A stretch of 28,418 bases of DNA from the NCBI GenBank assembly GCA_023091735.1, contig JALKBU010000671.1, forward strand, positions 1 to 28,418, written 5' to 3'. The stretch is from Trichomonas tenax (Eukaryota; Parabasalia; Trichomonadida; Trichomonadidae). The notes beneath the pieces were generated by a model, which was given only the letters and a program-made list of their open reading frames with translations, was not told the origin of the DNA and did not search any database. This document shows, piece by piece, positions 9,379 through 19,108 of this stretch (position 1 is its first letter; every line of letters begins with the position of its first letter). The translations under genes and the position numbers were made by a program.

Positions 9379-10187
9379 CTAATGAAATTTAAAAACTCCA
9401 TTGAGATTGATCGCTAAAGGAGAGCCTTCTGGCTTCGAGTTGTTGTATATAGACAGTGTATCCACGATATCTTGAGCTGGTTTATCAATGCACCAATTGA
9501 TTGCATTTTTTGCGTAAATTATAAAAATAATGGAAAAATTGCATTTTTCTTTTGGTGCAGTTGTTTCATATGTGACATTATGTGAATCTTCAATAATGAA
9601 ACCACAATCACATAATATTTTATAAGTGCCTAATGTTTCTTTTGCAATTTGGTCAAGTAGTTCAAAAACTTTATCAACACCTGTTACTTTATTTAAATAA
9701 TAATTGATATATAATTCATGATTTTCTTTTTTTGATTGTATTTATTCCATATGAAACATGTTTCAATGCTGTTTTAAATTTTTCTTCGTCAATTGGCGGT
9801 GATAAGAGAATGCATGGATAAATGTTATCAATAAATTGTAATTTATGTTTCATAATAAATTTTGTACCTTCTTCCGATAATGTTTCATCGAAATTTCCGT
9901 CTAATAAATTTTGTGTTGATTCTTGAAAATAATCTTTATATCGTTCTTCATGTGATTTTTGAGTTTCTGATTCTGAAACTGGGATATTCATTAAATCCTC
10001 TTCTTCATTTTCTGTATATTTTAACTCTTTAATTCTATTATCTATTTCATCTCTTAATTTTTCCAATTGTTCAATTTCATTATTATAATATTCATCATCA
10101 TGTTGACGTTCTTCATAAAATTCCTCAATTGGTTGTTCAATAGGGGGTGGTTCATCAATTTTAGGGGTTTCGAGACTTATATTTTTT
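9379..10187 (-). pseudogene. Frameshifted unknown gene, 5' end missing
   Basis: The minus strand is open from just after a TAG at 10188-10190 to a TGA at 9716-9718, with no ATG in a sensible position. The N-terminal part is rich in Pro, Glu and Gln (EPPPIEQPIEEFYEERQ), followed by an acidic, partly helical stretch (EKLRDEIDNRIKELKYTENE). Immediately past the stop, the frame shifted by one base continues for about 110 codons (ELYINYYLNKVTGVDKVFEL, later TYKILCDCGFIIED) to a natural TAG at 9379-9381. The join falls in an A-rich run near 9720-9730, a typical slippage site. Taken together this is roughly 270 residues of one protein broken by one frameshift. I do not recognise the family. A repeat-family or mobile-element origin is possible but not shown. 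Confidence 0.6.
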
Positions 10188-10361
10188 GTCTATATTAAAT
10201 CTTTTCATTGATGAACTAATATTGTTTAAATATATAGTGAATGCAAACATTACAATCACTACCCTGCCATTAGAAATACCATTGGAGTTGTTTTATAATC
10301 AATGCGTAGTAAAATATCTTTAATATTCGCGAAATTCATAGTGTTCTTATTTATTCATAAA

Positions 10362-11384
10362 TCAAATCCAAAACATTGATAAGGAATAGATCATCATATA
10401 TTTGATGTCAATAGCATTCCATGAAATCATTCGAGTTTTGATTTTTTGATTTTTTATAATAATAATTTCACAAATAGATAGATATGAAGTGTGTTCTAGT
10501 GGAAATGTTGTAATAGAGTTTATTTGTGAGTTGTTGATAGTTTGGAATGATACATAAGATGTGGTAAATTTATCATAAAAACTATCGCGAACAATGAATG
10601 ATGGATTTTCAACATAAAAAATGACGCCGTTACCTTTGTCATCAAAAAGAAAACAGTGATCAATGACAACATCGGCACGAATAGTAAGCAATCCATAATG
10701 TGTTAGTTTTTGCCAATTACTCAAAAGATTGCAGTAATTCATCAATGCGTTATAGTTTCCATAATTATCATTAAACTTCACGGTTTGACAAGTTTGATGA
10801 TTTTTGTTCCCTTCGATTGTTGAAAAATTGACATAGCATTGGGAACTTGATCCACGAATGATGAATCCAGCAACATGACTTGCATCATTGTTTGTGATGT
10901 TTGTTGACGAAATGGAGACTTGGCCTAATCTTTGATCAATAACCCCATATTTTATCTGATCTCCACAGCGTGCAACACATCCTTCAATGATATGATTGAG
11001 ATAGTTTGCGCTGTCTGTGGAAATATATGAACAACAAAATTGACCATAATTAGATGACTTTGTTTGCAAAGCACAAAATCGATGTTGGACAATGGAGCTT
11101 GAACATACAAGATATACACAGCCTCCATTACCATTTCGACTGACATTATTAAAAAAACACTCTGAATGAAGAATTCGATAATTATCTGTTTCCAATACAA
11201 TAACTCCATTATTCATGTCATAGAATATACACTTGAAAACAAAGATATTGGACTTGTCAAGTTGTGGGTTTGTTGTAAATTTTTGGCAAGAAATTGTTTG
11301 TAAATCGGAATTTGATGGATAATAAAGAGTCCAAACATCCGAAGGAGCACGATCTTCATGAACAAATGTTGAAATAATTGCCAA
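10362..11384 (-). CDS. Predicted beta-helix surface-type protein, copy 1 (start missing)
   Basis: About 340 codons are open, but they begin at a TTG rather than an ATG. Two codons upstream is an in-frame TGA. Preceding that, ATG TTT CTT is in the same frame, so the beginning reads MFL-stop-FLAIIST, as if a signal peptide had been hit by a nonsense change. The body has short Asn- and Ser-rich strands with recurring features such as ECFFNN, GNGGCVYL, SSTNITNNDA and NFSTIEGNKN, which suggests a right-handed parallel beta-helix like the Pmp-like (FxxN and GGxx repeats) surface families of trichomonads. This is pattern-based inference. The first 300 residues are about 85-90 percent identical by eye to the inverted copy at 27293-28345. 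The last 40 or so residues differ completely. Probably a 5'-broken gene. If it is functional, translation would have to start internally (for example at MNNGVIV). Confidence 0.6.
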   Translation of the reverse strand: MAIISTFVHEDRAPSDVWTLYYPSNSDLQTISCQKFTTNPQLDKSNIFVFKCIFYDMNNGVIVLETDNYRILHSECFFNNVSRNGNGGCVYLVCSSSIVQHRFCALQTKSSNYGQFCCSYISTDSANYLNHIIEGCVARCGDQIKYGVIDQRLGQVSISSTNITNNDASHVAGFIIRGSSSQCYVNFSTIEGNKNHQTCQTVKFNDNYGNYNALMNYCNLLSNWQKLTHYGLLTIRADVVIDHCFLFDDKGNGVIFYVENPSFIVRDSFYDKFTTSYVSFQTINNSQINSITTFPLEHTSYLSICEIIIIKNQKIKTRMISWNAIDIKYMMIYSLSMFWI

Positions 11385-11655
11385 AAATCAAAGAAACATC
11401 TACAAATATCGTTAAAACATTAATAAATATGATTTATGACATGTAAACTATATTGATTGGCAAAAATATTACTTTAGATGTCAATAATTTCCATATAAAG
11501 AATTCCAAAGATAAAGAATGATCTTCAAATGGAGATCGGCGAAGCGATTCTATTGTTAAAATATTTTGATGATATTAGAAATAATTATTGTTCAGAAAAT
11601 TTAAAAATAAAGAAAACATGGTATTTAATAAATAAATAAACAAAACTCATGGTAA

Positions 11656-12507
11656 TTAGACTTTCCGCGATGAAGAGCATCTTGTTAAAGGAGTAATCGA
11701 AATTCTTCCGCTATCAGAACCGTGGCCATACTGTGCGAAATATGGTAATTTGAGGAGTTCTTGGATTGATGGCCTGTTATCAGGGTTTGGATCGAGGCAC
11801 TTGGAAATAAGCTGTCTCAAGGGTGGGTTCATCACGATGGTGATTAAGTAATTGTTGAGGGGCATGAGCTTGAGTATCAAAAGGTCACTTGATGTAATAA
11901 AAGGATATGTCACTGCTGTCATGAAGAAGCAAGTGACTCCGAGGGCACATATATCAGCCTTGATTGGGTTGTACTTGATCTTATTGAGAATTTCTGGTGC
12001 CATAAAGAAAAATGTTCTATTATACATGTTTGTAAACTCATTCTCTCTGATTCTTCTAGAAAGACCAAAGTCACACACTTTGATCCTTCCGTATTTGTCG
12101 ATTAAAAAGTTAGATGGCTTGATATCATTATGTGAAATATTTGAATCATGGCAAGCTTGGATAGAAACAAAGATGTCATGGATATACTTGAGTAGCTGCT
12201 CCTCACTAAGGCTTTGTTACATTTTCATCAAAGTGTGAAGATCTTGTGGACAATATTCCATCAATATGTACATGTAATCTCCGAATTTGTAGTAGTTGTA
12301 GAGACCGACAATGTTGACGTGGTCCAATTTCTTTAAGAACTCAATCTCATTGATGTTGAAATTGTTGACATGGATCTTCTTCATCGCAAAATTTGTATCG
12401 TACTTCATAGAATAAACTAAGTAAAGCTCGTCGTAACTCTCTTTAGCGATAACGCTGTCAACTATGATGTCATTGGAACTCAGGAAGTCGATCTCACTTG
12501 GATGCAT
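11656..12507 (-). pseudogene. Protein kinase with one internal in-frame TAA
   Basis: Codons run from ATG 12507 to the stop at 11656 in a single frame, interrupted only by TAA at 12217-12219 after codon 96. Both sides are clearly kinase. Upstream there is the ATP-anchoring Lys in NFAMKKI (about K43), the helix-C region NEIEFLKKL, and the hinge ILMEYCP. Downstream there is SHNDIKPSNFL (catalytic loop, HND in place of HRD, catalytic Asp kept), CDFGLSRR (Mg loop), MAPEIL (APE) and a C-terminal RPSIQELL. The glycine-rich loop is not recognisable. With the stop read through it would be 282 residues, a normal kinase domain. It is most simply a very young pseudogene or a sequencing error. Natural readthrough is less likely. 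A TCATTC initiator remains before the ATG. Confidence 0.8.
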
Positions 12508-12514
12508 TTTTACA

Positions 12515-12520
12515 GAATGA
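12515..12520 (-). promoter_or_regulatory. Putative Inr (TCATTC) of the kinase gene
   Basis: TCATTC lies on the minus strand with the presumed +1 A about 11 bases before the ATG, the same spacing as at the amylase gene. It fits TCA(+1)YW only loosely. Confidence 0.35.
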
Positions 12521-14474
12521 GAGATTTGAATTGGTTGTAAAATATTGAGAGATAAATGATTTATGAGAAACAGACATTGATAATTTTACTTAGCAGTACT
12601 GCCTAAGCAGATCCAAATAAAAATTAAAAAATAAGTGTTTCTATGTAGAAATATTGGAATATAGAGCATAGAGAATAGTATGATACAAAAATTTTATTTG
12701 ATGATGTTGATGCACTTTTGATAATTCTTCAATTTTTCGGTCATGTTCTTTTAATATTTAAGTAGGAGCTATTAATAATAGCAACAAAATTTATGCAAAT
12801 TGAAAAGTAAATTCAAAATATTGAAAGCAATCTCAAAATTTTGCATGAAGGATATTTTACGTCTCACTTCGATGCCGTTTTCTAACCTCAGAAGCTACAA
12901 TACACCAAAAATAAACTATTTTTGATTTTGAATACATTATAATTTGAGAATTGAATTTTATTTCGTTATTCAGATTGTCTAGACCAAAAAACTTAGCATC
13001 ATCAGTTTAAAACTATAGACTTAGATAAGTAATTGCTTAAAACTCATTTTGGCAATCAGTGCAAATAAATTGTCTCAGTATTAAATTCAACAAACAGCTA
13101 TAAAGAACGATCCGTGTGTGTATTTTAAACAATTACCAAAAGCCTAGGCGGAGATTTCACGATATTCAATTTTGATTATTGACACATCTGACCAATTTCA
13201 ATTTAGATATTAATATCATTGTCCTATGTGAATCTAAATAATTTGTCAGTAAATTTTACAAATTTAAATCTTTCAACTCCAATTGGTCATTGCTTATTTA
13301 GCCATTGGATAAGCTCATTGTTCAAGGAGCCTAAAAAGAGGAAACAGCAGAAGTCAATATTTTGCTAACATATGAAGCTGCAGAATTCATTTTCAAATTG
13401 TAAAAAAGTGACAATATTTATGATTTCAATCAATAAATTCTGGGTTGAACAACTTAAAACAGTAAATTGAGATTATACCAATAGCATCGATAAACAGTTC
13501 TTTAAGGTTTTGCACCATTATCGAGACCATTCACCAAAAGGGTTGTAAATTATGCCATTTTTTCGATCATAATTAGAGGTTTACGTTGTTTTGTGGTAAT
13601 ATGAATGAGGCATTGATGTAGGTTGATTATATCAGAACCTGTAAATAATCTATTCAAAAATGTAGAAAAATCAAGATTTGATATCATTTAATATACAATG
13701 TTTGTTCATTGTGCATTGTTTATATAACGTATTGCATAGTGATTTCTACAAAAATAATAGTTGTATACACTAAAGAAACAAGTGATCTGAACAAAAAACC
13801 TGTATATTTATGATGATTCGCTATTTTTAACTTATCCTTATGATATAAAACACATTATTAAGCAATTTTATCAAAGTACATTGCGATGTGCAGATTTATT
13901 GCTGAATGAATTTATTAACGTGAGTTCAAGCTGAAGGAACATAAAATAAGCTTTTGAATAAAAGCCAATGGCGTCTGGTTTAGTCCCAGCAACTGAACAC
14001 TCCAAAAAATGTTATATGAGATAAAATCATCATAATCAACATGGTAAATCTAAGTAACATGTGTTTAACTTCCTATATTAATATTAATTTACAAATTGCT
14101 TAAACTTACTCTTTGGAATTGGAATTATCTCATTAATTGCTGAGTATATAATAACCAGATGCGTTTCCATTAGAATTGTATCAGTGGAACAAAAGGTTCT
14201 TGGTTCCAAACAAAAAAGATGTAAGAGAAAATTAAATTTAATAGAAATCGTGTTTCTTGTTAATAAAATAGTTAGCATAGAACTTCTCAAAAGGAATGAA
14301 ATATTTTAACTTTGACAAAATTCCAGAATAATTAACACCATGTTATTGAAAACGTGAGGTACTACATGCTATTATGTAGTACATGAAGTATATTTTATAA
14401 TAGCTATAATAGTACAGAGTTTACTTGAAGACTTCACGAGAGAACAAATAAACAAAGTGCCCATAAAAAAATAA
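12521..14474. other. Long AT-rich spacer, no gene seen
   Basis: Nearly 2 kb with no convincing coding region. The word AAAAAGTGACA occurs at 13403-13413. A 68-codon minus-strand frame at 14084-14290 has no recognisable features. A stretch near 13310-13470 has Lys/Gln-rich short frames but too many stops to call. Confidence 0.5.
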
Positions 14475-15227
14475 ATGCAATTGCCAATCGATTTCTTCAG
14501 GAACAAAGAGCACCAAAAGAAATACAATGATAAACAATTGCATTATCTGAACGAATTAAATAACAAAGGACTCATAAAACCTTCGATTTGCTTCAAATGC
14601 AAACATTCACCAACTGAAAAAATTGCAATAACTAAATTCGGAGGCGATGTTCCTGTTCTACCTGGAGAAGAAGACATTGCCAGATGCCCAGAATGTGGTC
14701 AACAAATGGAGGTTTTAGTTCAATTTTATATTCCTGATTTACCACCACTTTTACAACGAATTTTCCCTCCAGATCTACAAGAATCGCTTATCGTAGTCTT
14801 TTTCTGCGATGAAAACATGCCTGTTGAACCAACAGTAATTAAATCTCGAATTTACAGCAAAGAAGAGATACCAAGACTGAAAACTCTCAAACAGATCGAA
14901 AATGCTGCAATTGAAGTTGCAACATTCGAAGAATATCATTCAACTTTATCTCTGGATTTCACAAGTAATCAATTTCTCGATTGTAAGGAATTATCATCCA
15001 GCGAAGTTCAATACGAACCCAAATTTGCGGAGTATGTTGGTAGTTATTTCCTTGGCTGTCCCAATTTTATTCAATATGAATCAACACCGGGAATTGGGTG
15101 GCAATACATCATGAATCTCGAAATGGACGATAACTTTAGCTTCATGTGGGGTGATGCAGGCACTGCTCAGTTATATATATCTGAGCAAGCGCCATATCAA
15201 ATATATTTGGACTGGCAATGCTGTTAA
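14475..15227 (+). CDS. DUF1963 / YwqG-like protein
   Basis: A 250-residue protein that fits the DUF1963 (YwqG-like) family. It has an early TKFGGDVP motif (53-60), CPEC (71-74) following an earlier CFKC (39-42), a VVFFCDE strand (107-113), a LGCPNFIQ segment (193-200) and a C-terminal GDAGTAQLYI (226-235) ending in DWQCC. In this family the C-terminal Gly-Asp-Ala-Gly and Asp-Trp region is the most conserved part. The two Cys pairs could bind a metal as a zinc ribbon, which is inference. The biochemical role of DUF1963 proteins is not established. Members occur widely in bacteria and patchily in protists, so past transfer is possible. ATG 14475 is the first in frame. The stop reads TAAATA, overlapping a UAAA-type poly(A) signal. 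The gene is soluble, with no signal peptide or membrane span. Confidence 0.82.
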   Translation: MQLPIDFFRNKEHQKKYNDKQLHYLNELNNKGLIKPSICFKCKHSPTEKIAITKFGGDVPVLPGEEDIARCPECGQQMEVLVQFYIPDLPPLLQRIFPPDLQESLIVVFFCDENMPVEPTVIKSRIYSKEEIPRLKTLKQIENAAIEVATFEEYHSTLSLDFTSNQFLDCKELSSSEVQYEPKFAEYVGSYFLGCPNFIQYESTPGIGWQYIMNLEMDDNFSFMWGDAGTAQLYISEQAPYQIYLDWQCC

Positions 15228-15423
15228 ATATATAATGATTTGTTGTATAGATGATGTCTATAGATTTTCACCATTTAAAAAGGCATAATTAATCTTTCGA
15301 AATTAAAGATGAATAAAAACGGAAACACTTGATCGATTAAATCCAAATACAATAGCACATCAAAATTCGAAAAAAATTTGTTTTCTTTGCTAGTTCAAAC
15401 TACGAAAGAAGAAAAAGAAAACT

Positions 15424-15429
15424 AAAAAA
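15424..15429 (-). terminator. RNA polymerase III terminator of the tRNA gene
   Basis: Six T residues on the minus strand begin two bases after the mature tRNA end. Confidence 0.8.
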
Positions 15430-15430
15430 T

Positions 15431-15502
15431 GGTTCCGCTGGGGCTCGAACCCAAGACCTTAGCGTTATCAGCACTACGCTCTACCTACTGAGCTACGAAA
15501 CC
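15431..15502 (-). tRNA. tRNA-Ile, anticodon GAT
   Basis: The 72-nt sequence folds into a full cloverleaf. The acceptor stem GGTTTCG/CGGAACC has one T-G pair. The D arm is GCTC/GAGC with an 8-nt loop holding GG. The anticodon stem TAGTG/CGCTA carries the loop CTGATAA. The T arm is TTGGG/CCCAG with loop TTCGAGC. The A box (TAGCTCAGTAGG) and B box (GGTTCGAGCCC) are intact, there is no intron, CCA is not encoded, and a T6 terminator follows. From the anticodon stem through the variable loop it resembles an ordinary eukaryotic tRNA-Ile, but the wobble base is G34 instead of A34. The gene should read AUC and AUU by G34 wobble. It lies convergent to the DUF1963 gene and on the same strand as the BspA-like remnant. 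Confidence 0.95.
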
Positions 15503-15563
15503 TTGACGATTAATGGTTGAAAAGTTTATTCTTGATTATAAATACACATTTTTCATTAGAATT

Positions 15564-15731
15564 CTAATGTGCATCAATTTTAACTTTTTGATTGACATTA
15601 ATTTCTCGATTCAACATCTCATAAAATTCTCTATCATTTGGTTTATTTACAGTTATACTATCATGAAATTTATCCCTGATTGATTCATTCAATATTTTTT
15701 TTCTGATAAATTCACGCTGATTTAGCAACAT
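15564..15731 (-). pseudogene. Short charged ORF, probably detached C-terminal part of the BspA-like gene
   Basis: Fifty-five codons from ATG 15729-15731 to TAG, beginning just after the stop of the BspA-like tail and in another frame. The sequence (REFIRKKILNESIRDKFHDS, later NREINVNQKVKIDAH) is clearly protein-like and helical. It may be the continuation of the BspA-like cytoplasmic tail after a frameshift, or the end of a different lost gene. As an independent 55-residue gene it would be unusual. Confidence 0.4.
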
Positions 15732-15736
15732 TCAAG

Positions 15737-17777
15737 TTATACATCAGGAGGTCGAACATTATGATTTGATGATTCTATAAGTTGAACATTCTGGTCAGTG
15801 GGTTCTGGATGTTTTGCGTTATTATTAGAAAGCTCTGTAGGTTCAATATTCTGATTAGAAGAATCCGTTTCATACGATATATAATATGATGTGAAAGTAA
15901 AATCTGATTCTGTAGAACTTTCAAGACCTTTGTTTGATGATCGAATGTACAGATTGGAAAAGTGACGTTTTTGCTTTGTCTTCGGGAAATATCCAAAAAA
16001 TCGGGGCCTCCGGCGATGTACAAACCATCATGGTTGGACACTCAATGGAGAGAAAATAAAATGGCCGATCAATCTGGTCGGACAATTTCCGATCCGTAAT
16101 CGAATGAAGTTTGCTATTGCCACTACTATGATAATGATTCCAACGATTTCCAATTGAGATGTTGACTGCTTTTTCAGCTTTAGGAAAATCTACTTTAACA
16201 TATTGAGTCTGAATCGGAGGATGTGTTTCACAAATTTCAACATTAACAGGGTTCGAGTCATAAGGAGTGCATTGGCATTTATCTCGATATTGTGTCTGTG
16301 TTAGCTTGACTGTCCAGCGTGGTGTCATTGATGTTTGACTTGACCGAACTTGAGATGGAGTGTAACAGATAATTTCAATATCAATAGCACAAGAATAACT
16401 GCATGACATCGTTCGACACCAATTTGATAAATGAACAATGAATATTAGTTAAATAGAATGCTTCATCGCCAGCTGTTGTAAGAGATTCAACAATATTAAA
16501 TGAAATCAAATTTTGGCAGTTATAGAAAGCTTTTTTCCCCGATCTTAACAATTGTTTCAATAATATTCGATTTCATGCATGACTCAAAACTGTTACCAGA
16601 AACTCTTTCCAAATAAGGAGGGAGAACTAATGTTTGATTTGACGACAAATTCAATCGCTTCGAAGATGATAATAATGACAAAAGTTTGAAAAATTCTAAA
16701 CAAAATGCATAATCCGAGATATATTTAATTATTTTTTTCTATAAATGAAGTACATCCAAATGCAAACCTATCAGGAAACCTGTTATCGTCTAAAGTGAAT
16801 TTTAATAATTTTAATGAAGAACAGCCTTCAAAAACAGACATCCACACATTATTTATTTTTCCATTAAAACTAATTTTTGTAGAGATGCGCAACCAAAAAA
16901 GGGGCTGTTAAAAAATGATTAAATATCTCCATTAAAAATCACATTATTTATAGAGTATGTTAAGTTTGAGGTCTCAGATTAGAATTTACAACCATATTTA
17001 CTGAACCAATAAATATCAATGCTACATCAGTTGAAGAATCAAAACCTGAAATATCAATAGTTGAAAATGACTTTCTCAAATCACAGAAAAGTTGCTTCTC
17101 CGACTTGAAATTGAAGCATTAAAGATTAACTCTGTATCATGAAATTGAATGCATTCAATATATTAATTAATGATTCATCACTTTCGATATATTTCAGACT
17201 ATGACACTCCTCAAAGGAATGCGAATAAACAAACGAAATTGAATTTGATATAACTGATTAAAAGCATATGATTCAATAGTAACCAAACTAGTTGTTTCAT
17301 TGATTGACTTGAGATTGACACAATTTTCAAATGCAGATGTCCCAATATTACTGATTTCACCCAATATATCAATAGAATAAAATGGACAATCTTTGAAACA
17401 ATTTACAGCAATAGATAAATAATAATCTGAATCCGGAAATGTTATATTATTCAATGCCATACATCCAAAAACATAATTTTCCTCTTTAGCTAAAATGGAA
17501 TTATGGAGGATGGCTGTTTTTAAATGTAAACATGATTCAAACGCGCTTGCGAAGATAATGCCACCGACTTCAACTAACTCAAGATTGCTCCCCATAAAAT
17601 ACGCTCTTCAATTGCATAAATTCCATTTATCTTTAAATGTTTGCAGGATGAAAAATCATAACTAAGATCATTCAACGAATTATGTGACTGCAGGCCCGCA
17701 ACAATCACTTCCTTGTCGGGGAGTTCCTCGACATTGAAATAAGAATCTTGATAGAATAAAAAACCGAAGATGAACAT
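15737..17777 (-). pseudogene. BspA-like leucine-rich-repeat surface protein, heavily frameshifted
   Basis: Minus-strand pieces in all three frames together give a BspA-like layout. An N-terminus starts at 17777 (MFIFGFLFYQDSYF). Treponema-type LRRs follow: SAFESCLHLKTAI and TSAFENCVNLKSI in 17595-17194, SFEECHSLKYIE just after, IDISGFDSS near 17030, FFGCASLQKLVL near 16890, VFEGCSSLKLLKF near 16810, and SFESCMKSN near 16570. Then come a Thr/Pro-rich juxtamembrane part, a membrane span (EIVGIIIIVVAIANFIRL, about 16095-16160) and an acidic, Asn/Pro-rich tail ending VRPPDV at 15737. The first frameshift is at about 17580 (ERILW then GSNLELVEV). At least four more are needed, plus stops. BspA-like proteins form the largest surface-protein family of trichomonads and are proposed adhesins. 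This copy cannot make one. Two longer frames in 15775-16409 are fragments of it. Confidence 0.8.
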
Positions 17778-18133
17778 AAAAATATAAAATTAACCTTATA
17801 AAAACCGAGCTATAAATTTATGGACGAAACTTGAGATATAGCTTTTATAGATATACTCAAATTGAAATAAATGGAAAATAGAGCTCAACGATTTTGCAGT
17901 TTTCAGTCAACGAAATTTAACTTTGCAATGCTTGTTTAGCTTTAAAACAATGATGTATATAGACTTATTACATTGAATGAATAATTAAGACACAATTTCT
18001 TATGTTTCAAAATGATGATTGTGTTAGTGAAGTTTAAACAAATTATGGTGCGATAAAAATAATAACGGAGAAAATTGGAATAATAATTGACAAAATAAAT
18101 AGGGCACTGATGTGACCATTATTATTTTTGTGC
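17778..18133. other. AT-rich spacer, no gene seen
   Basis: No coding signal or repeat recognised upstream of the BspA-like remnant. No TCATTT initiator is seen before its ATG. Confidence 0.5.
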
Positions 18134-18483
18134 TTATGATATTGGTGGTGCTAACGGACATGGTTCTAATAATATATCAATTGTAGTAACTCGAACATTA
18201 TTTTCAAGAAAATCTTTGTTAAAATCTTGATAATGGTTTTGATAATTATAACCTGAATGAGGTTCTCCATAATATGATAGTACTATTGGATCAAAGGCTT
18301 ATTGGGAAATTGGTATCGATCCAACTACTGTGAAAGATCTTGATCATAATGGTTATGGTATAAATATTTATGCTATACTCTCATATTCTGTAGAATTAAT
18401 TCTTTTAATTATGAATTTAACATTTCTGAAACATTATCTTGATTAATAAGCTTTGGTAACTGTTGCTTTATAAGTTCTGAATA
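18134..18483 (-). pseudogene. Decayed gene fragment, Tyr/Asn-rich
   Basis: The last 54 codons (18298-18134) are open and protein-like (SYYGEPHSGYNYQNHYQDFN, then TTIDILLEPCPLAPPIS and a stop). Upstream, a second frame carries LPKLINQDNVSEMLNS, YHNHYDQDLSQ and LDRYQFPNKPL separated by several stops. This resembles a single C-terminal coding region degraded by stops and one frameshift. The family is not recognised. Confidence 0.4.
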
Positions 18484-19108
18484 TTAACACTAGAAATTTT
18501 TTGGCTGTTGTTATAATTATTACTTAGAAAAAACATATAAAAATATTTTTTATTTTACAAATTTTAGGAAACTATTAATAAATCTCTACCATAAGAATTT
18601 ACATTATTAATTAAACAACACATTTTAATAACAAATTATAAGAATTTATTAGGATTTCGATATAAATTATAGGGAAATTGTTTATTTTATATATATTAGG
18701 GAAATTATGATTATGGATATTCTCAGATTGCTGATTTTTTGGGTTAGCCAAATTTTGGATTACCCGAAAAATCGCAATCTGTATACTACTTCAGTAACGA
18801 GAAGAAGGACTCAAACAAAATATTATATAAATCAATGTAAATTATCTGATAAAAATTCATCCATCACCGTGTGCCAATGGTATATGTGGTCTTTTTATTA
18901 GATTTCTCAAGCCTTAATGTGCCATTGGCACACAGTTGTTGGAGAAACATGAATCACCAACAAAACTTGTTGTTTTTATCATCTTCTTGGTACACATGTC
19001 ACTAAATCATGTCAGTGGTGACATATGTATGGAGAAGAAGACTAAAATAAAAAGTTTTGAAAATATCTCAAATTTGATTATGATTTTAAATAGTTTTTAA
19101 CGTTCCGA
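18484..19108. other. Spacer with possible transposase-like trace
   Basis: Around 18704-18755 the plus strand reads GNYDYGYSQIADFLG before a TAG, which resembles the first helix-turn-helix of a Tc1/mariner-type transposase, followed by short frames rich in basic residues. The 64-codon frame at 18707-18901 overlaps this in a different frame. The evidence is too thin to call an element. The 12-bp inverted repeat at 18869-18933 lies here. Confidence 0.2.
18869..18933. repeat. Perfect 12-bp inverted repeat GTGTGCCAATGG / CCATTGGCACAC
   Basis: GTGTGCCAATGG at 18869-18880 and its exact reverse complement at 18922-18933 enclose 41 bases. It is GC-rich for this spacer. Another imperfect inverted pair based on TGTCACT/AGTGGTGACA follows near 18995-19023. 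It could be a hairpin, transposon end or binding site. Confidence 0.5.

Noticed and set aside
12217..12507. A 96-residue stand-alone N-terminal kinase-like protein
   Set aside because: The remaining kinase motifs continue in the same frame directly after the TAA, so it is half of one gene.
10362..12507. Reassignment of TGA/TAA as sense codons in this organism
   Set aside because: The intact genes all end at ordinary TAA or TAG-type stops, and the internal stops coincide with other lesions in most cases, so local gene damage explains them better.
15775..16409. Two overlapping frames (162 and 88 codons) as separate genes
   Set aside because: They are fragments of the BspA-like tail region. 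The membrane span and the tail lie in a third frame across the same bases.
18704..18900. A Tc1/mariner-type transposase remnant
   Set aside because: Only one short HTH-like phrase (YSQIADFLG) is seen, with no DDE/D motif or terminal repeats tied to it.
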